From: Dipteris shenzhenensis
Lineage: Eukaryota; Polypodiophyta; Polypodiopsida; Gleicheniales
NCBI GenBank assembly: GCA_047967505.1
Contig: CM106538.1
Direction: 5' to 3' (one strand)
Length of the DNA: 64,000 nucleotides
Under the pieces are notes generated by a model, which was not told where the DNA came from, searched no databases, and worked only from the letters and a program-made list of their open reading frames with translations. Positions 10,116-20,040 of this stretch are shown here, piece after piece. Both the position numbers and the translations under genes were made by a program. Position 1 is the stretch's first letter, and each line of letters starts with the position of its first letter.

Positions 10116-11061
10116 TGTAATATGTCTATATCACGTGCGTGCAAGGGTTCTTTTCTAAATCCCTATGTAACCTATTTGTAGTATTTCCTAGTATCCCCTT
10201 TGTAAATTTTGGGAAATTTTATAAATCCCCTTCTGTAAGTATATTTATTTTCCTAGAGGAATTTTAAAAGTCCTTATGTGAGTCATACACTACTACTTTT
10301 GGAGTCCCTTTAGGTAGGATGAGATATTTAAACTGCAAGATCTCTACATCACCTGCATTATTTGAATCTACACACAAAAAATTGAGGTACCGACTGCAAT
10401 AATGGGCAATGCATAAGTTTAAGATGGGTTTGTGTCTTGATGATGCCATAAGGCAAGAGAAACAAAGAATAAAGACATATGTGCAAAAATTAAGAGGAAC
10501 AAATATCAAACAAGACAAATCATGTGTGCCGTACACCAAGAGCAAAGAATTGTGCAAAGTCACTTGAAACACGTAAAGAGCTCAAGAAACAACCTTTATA
10601 AAAATACTACATGAAAGATTGGGAGCTTTTATAAATGCTTTATATCTTTTAATTTTTTACAAAACCATATGTATGGGTGTTTTAGCTAGGAGAAGGGATG
10701 ATAGATTAGCCAATTTTACAAAGCATTCAATGACGATATATAATATTTATTTCTTGCCAAATACAAACATCCACTAAGTCATATCAAACCATGGTATTAA
10801 AACCATAGAGGCTGTACATTCATACAACATCTTGTTGTACCCGATGCCAAAATAGCATTTTTAAACGTGCTTAATGGCATTCATATAAACAAAAGTACCC
10901 AGGCGGTTGCAAATCATCCACTTCTGTGATTCAAGGTCCTACAAAAAAATAATTTAAAAAATCCATCAAGAGAAATCAAACTAAACTCAGCGCATAGTAA
11001 TAATCATAATAAAGCTTTTATCATATTAGAAAGATAACAAAGAAGCCCCTACCAAGTGCGT
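10116..11061. other. AT-rich stretch, no recognised gene
   Basis: A 102-codon minus-strand frame (10572-10264) matches no family I know. Its last third (LCIAHYCSRYLNFLCVDSNN) could be a real exon remnant, but nothing supports it. The rest is AT-rich with many stops. The expected 3' LTR of the family D element on the right is not found here, so that element is truncated. Confidence 0.4.
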
Positions 11062-11301
11062 TTAATGCCCCTTTACAAAGTCATTGAATACATTCCAATC
11101 ATTCTCATCCAAAGTATACTTATTGCTTGGCTCAACTGTAAGTAGATTTGCATTTTCTTTCTTTGAAGTTGCTTCCTTTTTGGCAACCATTGTTTTGGCA
11201 ATCTTCAACAAGGAAGTCAGATTGGCATTTTCATCCTTTGTAGCATAACAAGACATTGCTTTATGTTTTGGCTTTTCATATATTTTGCATAAGCAAGCCA
11301 T
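11062..11301 (-). CDS. Family D small protein, degenerate CCHC knuckle
   Basis: A 79-codon frame, MACLCKIYEKPKHKAMSCYA followed by a Lys/Ala-rich helix (KIAKTMVAKKEATSKKENAN) and an acidic end. Its counterpart in D2 reads CKICEKPNHKAMSC, which has the exact C-x2-C-x4-H-x4-C spacing of a retroviral Gag zinc knuckle. Here the second Cys is Tyr, so metal binding should be lost. It overlaps no other gene. Either it is a relic of Gag or the spacing is coincidental; the LTR context favours Gag. Confidence 0.5.
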   Translation of the reverse strand: MACLCKIYEKPKHKAMSCYATKDENANLTSLLKIAKTMVAKKEATSKKENANLLTVEPSNKYTLDENDWNVFNDFVKGH

Positions 11302-12161
11302 GAGAGGCTCTAACCCAAGTATTGGGTAGTGTCTTCTCTCTTACAAGGCTTAGAATAACAACTGAAATGCTTCAAAATATAAGCATTTAATGTAGCAAAG
11401 TCTTGTGACCAAATTTCAAACAATGATGCTTTCACTTACATGCTTCATAGAAGTGGATGAAATAAACACTTTCCAATCAAAACCAGGTCTAGCAAGTCAA
11501 AACAAAACTGAATCCACACTTGTATTGAAGTTATTGAAAGCTTCAAAAAAACCAGAAATGCTAGAGTAGCATTTTATGTAGCATCATCTTCAAAAACTTG
11601 TCCAAAACTGTCAAAACTGAAAAGCTGAACTTAGAGGGCTTGTAGCTCACTCTTCAAAGCAAGGAAAAGAGGGCTTTCTGAAGCAAAAGAAAGCTCATAT
11701 ACCAGAGAAGGTCTAGCACAGAGGTTGGACGAAATGGTGCGCACTTTTGCCCGGGAGAGTTGCTACAGGCTGAAACTGAGTTTTGATGATTTCTCCCTCG
11801 TTACTAAACCAAATGACTTGAAAAATGGCTCAAAATCTTCGTCTTGAGGTCGCCCATCTACTCCTAAGAGGGCTCAGGCAATGGCGGAGCAGGTAGGGAG
11901 TATTGAGCAACAGAAGAAATTCGCTATTTGGAGAATGGCAGCCACCACAGACGTTTTTTCTTCAATTGCTTGCAAGTGGAAGTTCATCCATACTAGAGGA
12001 GTTTCCAGCTCAGAGGGTTTGGGCAATGGTCATTTGTAGGCGGAGAACCAAGCTCTCTAAGATTTTGGGAAGAAGGAGGAAGATGGGGAAGAAGAAGATG
12101 AAGAAGATGATGATGATGTGGCAGAAATGGGCTCAAGGGGGATCAAAGGGCTCTGATACCA

Positions 12162-12450
12162 TGTTGGAATACTGAAAGGAAAGAGTAGAGTTGACACAAA
12201 TTCAGAATACTTGCTTATAGAATGAAGAAGAAAGAGGTCCTTAAGTAGGCACCTCATACAAGGTCACTGACATCACTGATGACCTCAGAGCCCCACAATC
12301 ATCTCCTCAATCTGCTCCTAGATTCACTCAATCATCCTATGTGGCTTTTCCACCACCTAACTGTGCTTGTGGGCACCTAACTGTGCCTCTAGCACTCACA
12401 CATAGAAACATAAGGTGTGCCTGAGGCATACACCTTGAGATATCCCAACA
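12162..12450 (-). repeat. 5' LTR of family D (copy D1)
   Basis: A 289-bp LTR. On the minus strand it starts TGTTGGGATATCTCAAGG and ends before TGGTATCAGAGC. It is the same length as both LTRs of D2 and clearly alignable with them over the full length, though more diverged. It directly abuts the kinase fragment at 12451. Confidence 0.85.
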
Positions 12451-13160
12451 AGATTTGCATTCCATATTCTTTGTCAAATGACTTTAAGGTGTGAGACATG
12501 TTCCCTTTGTAGCGCTTTGCCGCATAAGTAATACTTCGAGGAAAGAAAGAGATGCCATTAAAAGTGACTTTAAAGCGTACTCCAAATGAGCCAGCACCAA
12601 GATTCTCACCTTCCTCTATAGCCTCATGGGGGATACCTAACACAATTGAACAATCACCATTCCTAAATGAATGTGCTTTGTGAGAAGCATCCCCGCGACT
12701 ACCATCAATAGCTAACCATGCCTCAGAAGTTGGATCACATGAATGTTTTGATTGCTCATATCGCACTCTCTTCGAAATAGTGAAATGTGAATCTATGTCT
12801 TTTTCCCTCTTGCTTCTACCCTTCTCCTCTTTCCACTTCAAATCCCAAAAACCTAATTTTTCCATGTCAATATTAGGAGGCACGTCATCTCGCAAGTCTT
12901 CTGCACATTTCTTCATATTTCCTATGATGCTATTGATCATGTGACGTACTCCACCTTCATTCATTTCACTCTTGGACAACATCTCTCCCATTGTGTTGGC
13001 TATGACCTCATTGTAGAAACACTCTATCCGTATTGCATTGCTAGTTATGTCTGTTATTTGCTCCTTGCTCATCTTACTTATCCCTATACAAAGATGCTGC
13101 CTAATGACTTTGAGCCAATTTTTCCTTTGCTCTGCTTGCATCTTTTCACAAAAGGATTTC
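12451..13160 (-). pseudogene. Protein kinase N-lobe fragment, truncated by an LTR
   Basis: The minus-strand frame of about 235 codons ends in a kinase N-lobe: LGAGSFGVRFKVTFNGISFF is the Gly-rich ATP loop, YAAKRYKG carries the ATP-anchoring Lys, and FDKEYGMQ is the start of helix C. The preceding about 190 residues (MSKEQITDITSNAIRIECF, GEMLSKSEMNEGGVRHMI) look like a plant kinase regulatory segment of unknown type. A Y-rich tract followed by TTTTGCCAG at about 13160 could be a splice acceptor, so this is probably an internal exon. The frame runs straight into the family D LTR at 12450 and the rest of the catalytic domain is missing, so it cannot make an active kinase. Confidence 0.6.
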
Positions 13161-13629
13161 TGGCAAAACATGCATGAAAAAACCAAGTATTGAGAGAGAA
13201 TCTAAAATATATTCATATTTTAAATAATCAATGAACACAAAGTTAATTACAATAAAGAACACAACGAACTCCATTCTTATGAAATTTGCATCATGCTTAC
13301 ATGGGCCTACCATTTGAGTGTGTGCAGAAGTGTGTGTTAGACACTAGATAATCAACATTGGAAGAGTATTTCAAATAATATCGAATGGTTGATGACCCAT
13401 AATTGATTAAAGATAAGATTCAACTTAGAATCCTTATACATAAGCAGCTTTCAAAGACCCCATGGATAGGCATTAATCAAAGACACAAATATCATTGGCT
13501 CTAGCATTGTTACCTTAGATGTATGAGCATGAATCTCAGATGTATATTTATTGGAAAGTTTACAACCTCTACACACTAGCATTTATGCAATGATCCCCTA
13601 TATTCTACACAAAATATTTCCAAAGAGGA
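13161..13629. other. No gene seen
   Basis: AT-rich sequence between the kinase fragment and the hairpin repeat array. It may contain intron or upstream sequence of the kinase gene, but no second exon is recognised. Confidence 0.4.
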
Positions 13630-14240
13630 CAACAACATCAAAAGTCAAATAAACGACCAAGTGTTGAAGCCGAAACTATCATACAACACTGATAACCTAC
13701 AACGACACTGAAAGCCAAATAAATGACCATGTGTCGAAGTTTAAACATTTGTTTTATGAAATAAGCTACGACAACACTGAAAGCCGAATAAACGACCTAG
13801 TATTGAAGCCTAATTATTTTATAAATTATATATCTAAGAAACAACACCAAAAGTCGAATAAACGACAAAGTGTTGAATTCTATTACTCTTCTAAGGTTGA
13901 GAGACGACACATACAGTCGAATGATACGACCAAGTGTCGAGCTAGTTTCAAAACAATGAGAAGGAGTCCTTGTAACGACATCAAAGGTTGAATATTACAA
14001 CCAAATGTCGAAATGCAGACTTACTTAACCGCACATATAATCGAGTAATACGATCCAATGCGGAAAGATAAGCACCATGCAAATGCATGGCCCAAGTAAT
14101 TGACTCAAATATTACATTACAAATCAGATGATCGACGTATTATGTCGAAAGGCTATATACGACACTACGTCGATATCTAATAGTCATGTAATATCAAGAA
14201 TAAAGAAGTTATGACATTGACATACTATATGAAAAGACGA
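13630..14240. repeat. Tandem array of ~70-bp hairpin-forming units
   Basis: At least seven units (starts at about 13630, 13703, 13772, 13842, 13905, 13976, 14029), then decayed copies to about 14240. Each unit has an outer inverted pair (CGACAC...GTGTCG) enclosing an inner pair (GTCG...CGAC) around an AATAAA-like loop. The arms vary together: CAACAC with GTGTTG (unit 4), CGACAT with ATGTCG and inner GGTTG with CAACC (unit 6), CCGCA with TGCGG and ATCG with CGAT (unit 7). Loops and flanks are not conserved. Confidence 0.7.
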
Positions 14241-14519
14241 CACTACATCGAACATACGTGAAGAAGAAACCCCCCCCCAAAAAAAGCTTATCAACTTATC
14301 GAAAATTTGCCAACAGATGGGTTATTAAGCAGAGAAAGAAAAGCTATCATACCTTTATTTCAATTATAGTTTTGATTTTGGATTGCTAACCAAGCACAAA
14401 GGGAACAGAGAGTCTCCTTGGTGACCTGCACAAATCCAAGGGACAATTAATAGAAATCCTCTTAGTAGAAGGCAAGCTATAAACTCCAGTTGAGTCGTTC
14501 CCAAAACTACCTTTTCGAG

Positions 14520-14927
14520 ATGCAGTGCCTTATGAACAAACTTATTAGAGAGCTTGTGGTGTTTTGAAGCGGCATGACATCGTATTGCACTAAGTTAAAT
14601 ATTCACCGATCCAATAGTGCCAAATTCACTGCGACATTTTCTCATTTTTTGGCATGTTGTACAAAAAATACGCCCAAGCTTTTTGTCAAAGAATGCCCAT
14701 TTAAAAGAAATAGCCCAAGAATCATTCCAAGCCAAACAAGCATTTTTAATTCTTAAGACATCATTTTCTTCACCCGGTCCTGGTATCTCTTCTAGATCTG
14801 AGTCACATGTCACATGAGATGATGATGCTACATCAGACAAGGATTTTCTCACACTCTTTCTTTTCACGGGAGGGATCAATCTGGTCATTCCAGGAAAAGC
14901 AAAAAGAGTTGTTTGTCTTTGAGTCAT
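14520..14927 (-). pseudogene. hAT-type transposase N-terminal zinc finger (TTF-like)
   Basis: Minus-strand frame of 110 codons starting MTQRQTTLFAFPG. The end, FKWAFFDKKLGRIFCTTCQK, then CRSEFGTIGSVNI and, after a stop, HAASKHHKL, matches the TTF-type finger at the N-terminus of hAT-related transposases (W..F....G..FC..C, then H....H). The Ser-rich N-terminus and acidic linker (CDSDLEEIPGPGEEND) are typical. Nothing of the catalytic core follows before the sequence changes, so it is a fragment. Confidence 0.55.
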
Positions 14928-16174
14928 GGTTGGGCGTAAATCTGTAAAATATTGCAGTGCAATGACTACTTAGATGCTTGCAAAATTCGAGTCAAACAAC
15001 AAGCAGTTGAAAGTTGAATCAATAATTCTACATTTACTATTTAGCATAAAGTTCATGCAGGTCAAATAATAGATTCAAGCTCTCAAAAAAAAACAAATGC
15101 AGCAATCAGGTTGCAATCATATGAGGTAAAAAGGACGCAAAGATGGCCTAAGAAAACAACAGACCTGATACTGAGGAAAAAAACATCATAATAAGTACAA
15201 AAAAATTGCCTGGCACTTGACTAGAACTCTGGCTGAAGCTTTACGAGAAAGAAGGAGCTGCCCCAAAGCAACCGTCACTGCACAAACGAAAGACAACACA
15301 TAAGAAACCCCCTTTTAGAGAAACCAAGAAAGTAGTTGGAAGAATTTGTAGTACCTGTATATCCAATAATGCAAAAACAGCATTACAAAGCTAAAGTATA
15401 GCAAATACATGTTTTATTAGATGTCTTGGCAGCCTGCTAATAACATGGATAAGGATGCCTCCATGGCCAATGCTTATGTGGTAGCAAGACTACCACATTG
15501 ACGTGGGTGGGTGATCTGCCATGTGGCAGATAAGGTATCCACTATGTCTCGGCCAATCGCGCGACCTACATCTAGAGACGGGGCACTGCCCATCACTACC
15601 AGTGTGTTGTTGCAGCGTGTATGAGAGCTCGTCTAGCCATGTAGTCGAGGCTGTCTTGGAGTTGGCAGGAGCCATCATTGGTGCCCATGAAGGAGCTCGT
15701 TTGTGAGCTGAGAGCTGCTATAGAGAGTCATAAGAGGCTGGTCATCGTTGGAGACGGTGGCTTCTACAAGTAGCTTGACTGCATGGAGGAGCCGTTGTGT
15801 GGTGTTGGGCCATCGTGATGGCTATTGAAGCTCATTCGTTGGTCGTTGGCTAGGGAGGCGCTTTGGAGCTCAATAGAGCTCACAGTCGTGTCATGATGGC
15901 TATTGAAGATGGACTAGAGGAGGCACTTTGGAGCTCGACGGAAACAGAGCTCGAACGTCCTCGGTGTGCCGATGCTATCCAAGCAATTGTCGAGTAGCTA
16001 CGCGAAAACCCAAACGGCAGAGATGAGGAGTTCTTCCAATTGCATCACTGCGCTCATCAAACATCTGAATCTCAGCTAGTGTGCTCATCAAACATCTGAC
16101 ACTCAGCTACTGTGCACACAAGAACAGACAAACATCCGAATCTGAGCTACTGAGGACAGACAGAGAGCGCAAAC
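14928..16174. other. No gene recognised; GC-rich part resembles retro-element leader
   Basis: 14.93-15.45 kb is AT-rich and empty. 15.49-16.10 kb is richer in GC and has short frames of no recognisable family. Phrases such as GATCTGCCATGTGGCAGATA and GAGCTC/TTGGAG repeats recall the long leaders of family A, so this may be leader sequence of another retroelement. Not demonstrated. Confidence 0.35.
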
Positions 16175-16558
16175 CTAAGAGACATCACGGCTGCAGCCAC
16201 CGACACTCTGGCTACGGAGTTGAGATTGGGAAGCTGCGAGAGGAGAAGTTGAGAGGAGCCGAAAATGACGATCCAGACAGACAATCCCAAGCTCTGGCAG
16301 CTGCTGCAAACCAAGGTATGGAAGTTGCGAAGGCATGTTCCGCCGGTGACCATGTAAACAATGTCTACTCCAACTTCGACCAGCAATTGCTGGGGGACGA
16401 CGATCCACAAGCCGAGCTCTCGACCGAATGCATACTGTCCTAGCTCGTGGTATCGATCGAAACGCTTCCCAGGCACCATTTCGTGCATCTCTACCATTTG
16501 CCATAGTGTGTACAACGTAATCACCCAGGATAAGATAAGCACCACCACTCCTGTTCCC
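16175..16558 (-). pseudogene. Amino-acid transporter exon, LHT type
   Basis: Conceptual translation of this minus-strand exon gives VVVLILSWVITLYTLWQMVE, MVPGKRFDRYHELGQYAFG, LGLWIVVPQQLLVEVGVDIV, SQLPNLNS and AAAVMSL. That is the second to fourth membrane segments of plant lysine/histidine-like (LHT) proton-coupled amino-acid permeases of the plasma membrane. A TTTCAG acceptor precedes it (16559-16564) and an AG/GT donor follows MSL at 16174, so intron-exon structure is retained. Neither the first exon (WWYSAFHNVTAMVG-type) nor the later exons could be found nearby, and a TE lies about 280 bp upstream. It is probably a captured or orphaned exon, not a working gene. Confidence 0.75.
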
Positions 16559-16839
16559 CTGAAATCAGCTCACGCATTGATTATTGAATTGAAGAAAGCT
16601 CAAATTTTTTTGCAAATTGTGACCAGATGCATCGACGATTTCGCAATCCAGCCTGGAGCCCTTGCCATTGTCGCAGATGCATGTCGAGGAGGTGTTGACG
16701 TTGAGATGGAGCTTCACAGGACAGCCAATGGGGACTAGCGTCGATGGACAAAACACAACGGGAATCGAGCGACGCTCCTTCACAACACCCAGTCGATGGA
16801 CAAAACACAAACATAGCCAACGGGTTGCAGCGCCAACCT
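16559..16839. other. Upstream flank of transporter exon
   Basis: Presumed intron or foreign sequence between the exon's splice acceptor and the family E insertion. Short frames on both strands match nothing known. Confidence 0.4.
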
Positions 16840-17222
16840 TGTTGAGAGATATGGTGCCATGAGCACATAGATTAAAGGGCTAAGGTATGGTATAGGAAAG
16901 AATTAAAGTAGCCACCCTAAGATGTGGACTACATGATGTGGAGATGTGGATTGGGGATATCCACAAGGAGAGATGTGGATGAGAGGATCCCACAAGTGTT
17001 GACTATTCAAAGGGCACTCTCTATATAAGAGGCCTATCATGTATTGTTGAATAGAAGAAAATGCACATTCACTCAAGATTCGATTTATGAGTCCAAGCTA
17101 ATCTATCTTGGAACCTAATTGACTTGAGGTACATGTCATGAGCATTCTCTTCATCATGTTTACACATAGGTTCCATCCACCTTAGAACGCTCCATAGATC
17201 CTGAGGCACGCATGTTTTGTCA
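16840..17222 (+). repeat. 5' LTR of family E
   Basis: TGTTGAGAGATATGG...ATGTTTTGTCA, 383 bp. The probable TATA box CTATATAAGA lies at 17031-17040, so transcription would start roughly 30 bp later. The primer site begins at the next base. Confidence 0.9.
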
Positions 17223-17234
17223 TGGTATCAGAGC
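17223..17234 (+). promoter_or_regulatory. Primer-binding site, tRNA-iMet type
   Basis: TGGTATCAGAGC immediately follows the 5' LTR of family E. It is complementary to the 3' end of initiator methionine tRNA, the usual copia minus-strand primer. Confidence 0.9.
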
Positions 17235-19313
17235 TTAGGTCTAGTCTCCTAGATTAGTTGTAGGCATGCCTTAGGAGCTCATGTTTTTCTCCTAGGTTAG
17301 TTTTAGTTTTAGATTGAGAGTGTTGTTCTTGAGTGTTCTTTGTCAAAAAAAATTTCCATTCCATAGGTTTCTTTACAATATTTCCGTTCATATACTCTTT
17401 CCTTTGCGAGAGATATAGTGACGCTTTCTAGATTGTGAGAGAGATCCTTGGTTCCATTCCATGTTCAAGTTTCATAGTGTCTTGGAGATTGTTTGAGTAT
17501 TGGTGATTGAGAGTAGGTCCTCGACTAGTCAAAGAGATTCACCAAGCAAGGTCCCTGCTCCAAAACTAGCTATAGCCTCGGACCTTCATCAATGGATATC
17601 AACTTCAAGCAAAGGCCTCCTGTTTCGAAGACCTTATAAGGTCGGCTCAACCTGAGTCACGGCTTCCTATCTCTTGGGAAAGCAAAAACTTCAGGCAAAG
17701 ACTCGAGGAAACTCCATGAGTATGAAGTGAGAAGGGAAGAGTCGCCTCAGGATATCGTTGCGGCCGAGACTGTCTCTAGCCTACAAACGACCTCCCTTAC
17801 GTCCAGCACTCAGGCCTTTCACTTTCGACCAATGACGTCCAACCTCACGGGTGACCTGCAAACATAGGACTCTCCACAGTCCATGAGCTTCAATGGACAA
17901 GTCTCTCCACGCCACGCTTCAGCACTGACTTGCAGCTCCAAACGGCATCACGGCCTGCTCTCAAGCCCGACTCCAAAGCTGCAGCACAACCTTCGTCCAC
18001 AACCTCTCCAACTAGCCTGTGCAACAGCACCCTCTTGGGAGACATAGCAAGCCGGAGAAAGGGAGCAGTGCTGCCAGCTGACTAGCATACATGAGCCGCA
18101 GGAACGTCAGCTTGAGAATCGGAGGAGAAGTTCAAGCAGCGATACAAGGCCCGATCTAGACATTGCACAGACGCCCACTCCTCCACCTGTGTTTGGTTTT
18201 GGCATTCCATGGGCAACTAAGGTCCTCTGTCAACAAAAGGCAATACAGCCAAACAAATGACAACAACAACGACTCCACCTCAGCGCCACTCCAAACAGCC
18301 TTTCGCAGCACTACAAAGCTTCAAATGCTCTAGCAAGCACCAACACATCTAGTGCCAGCTTACAAAGCCCTCGCGTCTCCGACTATGAGCAGCTCCAAGC
18401 TCCCTGCGACCTTCTAGCACACCACAGGCCTCCGAAACCGTGACGCCATCGTCGCCCAAGATCTTTGCAGGATCAAAGGTTTCTTTGTAAGGTGCCAGAA
18501 AAATGCCACGTGGCACATGATAAGATGTAACTACGGTTGAGTCTCTAGTCACTAGGGTTAGTTCAAACCTTGGTCAATGGTCAAGCAACCCAAAAGAAAC
18601 CATGGTCAAGTAACTCACACTAAACCATGGTTAGGTTTAGGTTCAGGGTTAGTAAGTGCCACCTAAGCACAATCCTACAAGCTGTATGTGAACAGCCAAG
18701 CCACATCATCAAAGGCCCTCTTCTTCACAAAACTTCGACAAGGCATAACTTGCAATCCAGGAAAAATTTGGACACGCTCCAAAAAGGAAAAGTAATTGTC
18801 TTTTCGAGCTCCACGCGTCTATCAAGTCAGAATCATTGTATGCAATTAGACACTGCCATTGAAGCAAAATAAAGCTCATGGTAAGACCTTTGCAACAAAT
18901 GGAAAAGCAACGCATGAATGCAAAAAGCATGCCAAAAGCACAAGTGCATGAGATGACCATAGCACGAAGCATGGCATCCACACATAAAGCATTAAGGCAC
19001 ATGGAAGAACAAAGCATCATGCATCAAGCTACGTCAAGCGAAGAAGCAAACGCCATCGACATGAAGCGAAGAAGCAAACGCCATCGACATGAAGCATTGA
19101 AAAGCAAAAACCCTTGCCAACCTTGCCTATGTTTTGTAAATCAAGCCTAACCACCTGAGAGTAGCAATGAAAGCACCCAGGGGAGGTATTGACATGTAGA
19201 AGCCACACTTGACCACCTTAAGTAGCAATGCATGCACTAAGGGGAGGTGATGGATTTGTAACTCACATCTGACCACCTTGCAGTAGCCAAAGGATTATGG
19301 CACCAAGGGGAGG
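17235..19313 (+). other. Non-coding internal region of family E
   Basis: About 2.1 kb without coding signal on either strand. Notable parts are a 28-bp direct tandem repeat at 19036-19091 and three about 60-bp units at 19151-19313. Each unit starts ACCACCT..AGTAGC and ends in a copy of the polypurine tract AGGGGAGGT (19179, 19239 and 19306 areas). The last copy abuts the 3' LTR. Confidence 0.7.
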
Positions 19314-19696
19314 TGTTGAGAGATATGGTGCCATGAGCACATAGATTAAAGGGCTAAGGTATGGTATAGGAAAGAATTAAAGTAGCCACCCTAAGATGTG
19401 GACTACATGATGTGGAGATGTGGATTGGGGATATCCACAAGGAGAGATGTGGATGAGAGGATCCCACAAGTGTTGACTATTCAAAGGGCACTCTCTATAT
19501 AAGAGGCCTATCATGTATTGTTGAATAGAAGAAAATGCACATTCACTCAAGATTCGATTTATGAGTCCAAGCTAATCTATCTTGGAACCTAATTGACTTG
19601 AGGTACATGTCATGAGCATTCTCTTCATCATGTTTACACATAGGTTCCATCCACCTTAGAACGCTCCATAGATCCTGAGGCACGCATGTTTTGTCA
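19314..19696 (+). repeat. 3' LTR of family E
   Basis: Same 383 bp as 16840-17222, with no difference found on direct reading. Followed by the AACCT target duplication. Confidence 0.9.
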
Positions 19697-20040
19697 AACC
19701 TATACCTTGTGTAGATCTCTGCAGCAATCAAACTCCATCGACGACCTCCACGGGCTCCTGCTAGTGATTGCTGCAAGTCCTGAGCCTCATGCGTAGGCAG
19801 CTGCCCTGACCCTGACTTGGGCGCAGTCCGTGTAGTAGTGCTCGGCACCCAGTAATGCTGGATGAGAGTAGAGACTGTGAAGGGGAGGTTGTAGGAGCTA
19901 CAAAACACAAGAGAGAGAGAGGGGTCGGCAGGGAGGGGGGGTTGAGCAGGGAAGCAAAAGAGGGAGGAGGAGGTTCTGAGTTGAGGCAAATTGTACACTA
20001 ATGAAAGAAGAGGAGACTAAGCCAAACGTGGCAATGCCTT
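19697..20040 (-). other. Possible exon remnant interrupted by family E
   Basis: The minus-strand frame from 19998 reads MYNLPQLRTSSSLFCFPAQP and continues to RRWSLIAAEIYTRYR before crossing into the family E LTR at the target site. It has good length and GC content but no family I know. Because the insertion split this sequence from 16.6-16.84 kb, both sides were once contiguous. Coding status is uncertain. Confidence 0.3.

Larger units (their letters stand above)
11062..12450 (-). mobile_element. Truncated family D non-autonomous LTR element (D1)
   Basis: Minus strand: 5' LTR at 12450-12162, PBS (GCTCTGATACCA on the plus strand) at 12150-12161, an internal region matching that of the complete copy D2 (49890-52084), and the same small zinc-knuckle-like frame at 11301-11062. 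The internal sequence diverges below about 11062 and no 3' LTR follows, so the 3' part is lost. Comparison with D2 sets the family's normal size at about 2.2 kb. Confidence 0.75.
16840..19696 (+). mobile_element. Complete non-autonomous LTR element, family E (2857 bp)
   Basis: Two 383-bp LTRs that read identical to me, a perfect TGGTATCAGAGC primer site directly after the first, a polypurine tract directly before the second, and the 5-bp target duplication AACCT on both sides (16835-16839 and 19697-19701). The 2.09 kb internal region has no gag, protease, RT or integrase motif and no long frame. It is therefore a LARD- or TRIM-like element that must borrow enzymes, probably from a copia relative judging by the primer site. 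Identical LTRs mean recent insertion. LTRs carry a TATA box. Confidence 0.9.

Noticed and set aside
16565-16868. Possible first exon of the LHT transporter upstream of 16558
   Set aside because: Translations in all minus frames lack the expected N-terminal WWYSAFHNVTAMVG-type sequence.
17223-17234. tRNA gene at the TGGTATCAGAGC motifs
   Set aside because: These 12-bp sites are complements of a tRNA 3' end used as primers; no cloverleaf surrounds them.
19543-19998. A single 151-codon minus-strand gene
   Set aside because: The frame crosses the target site into the family E LTR; only the part above 19701 could be an older coding remnant.
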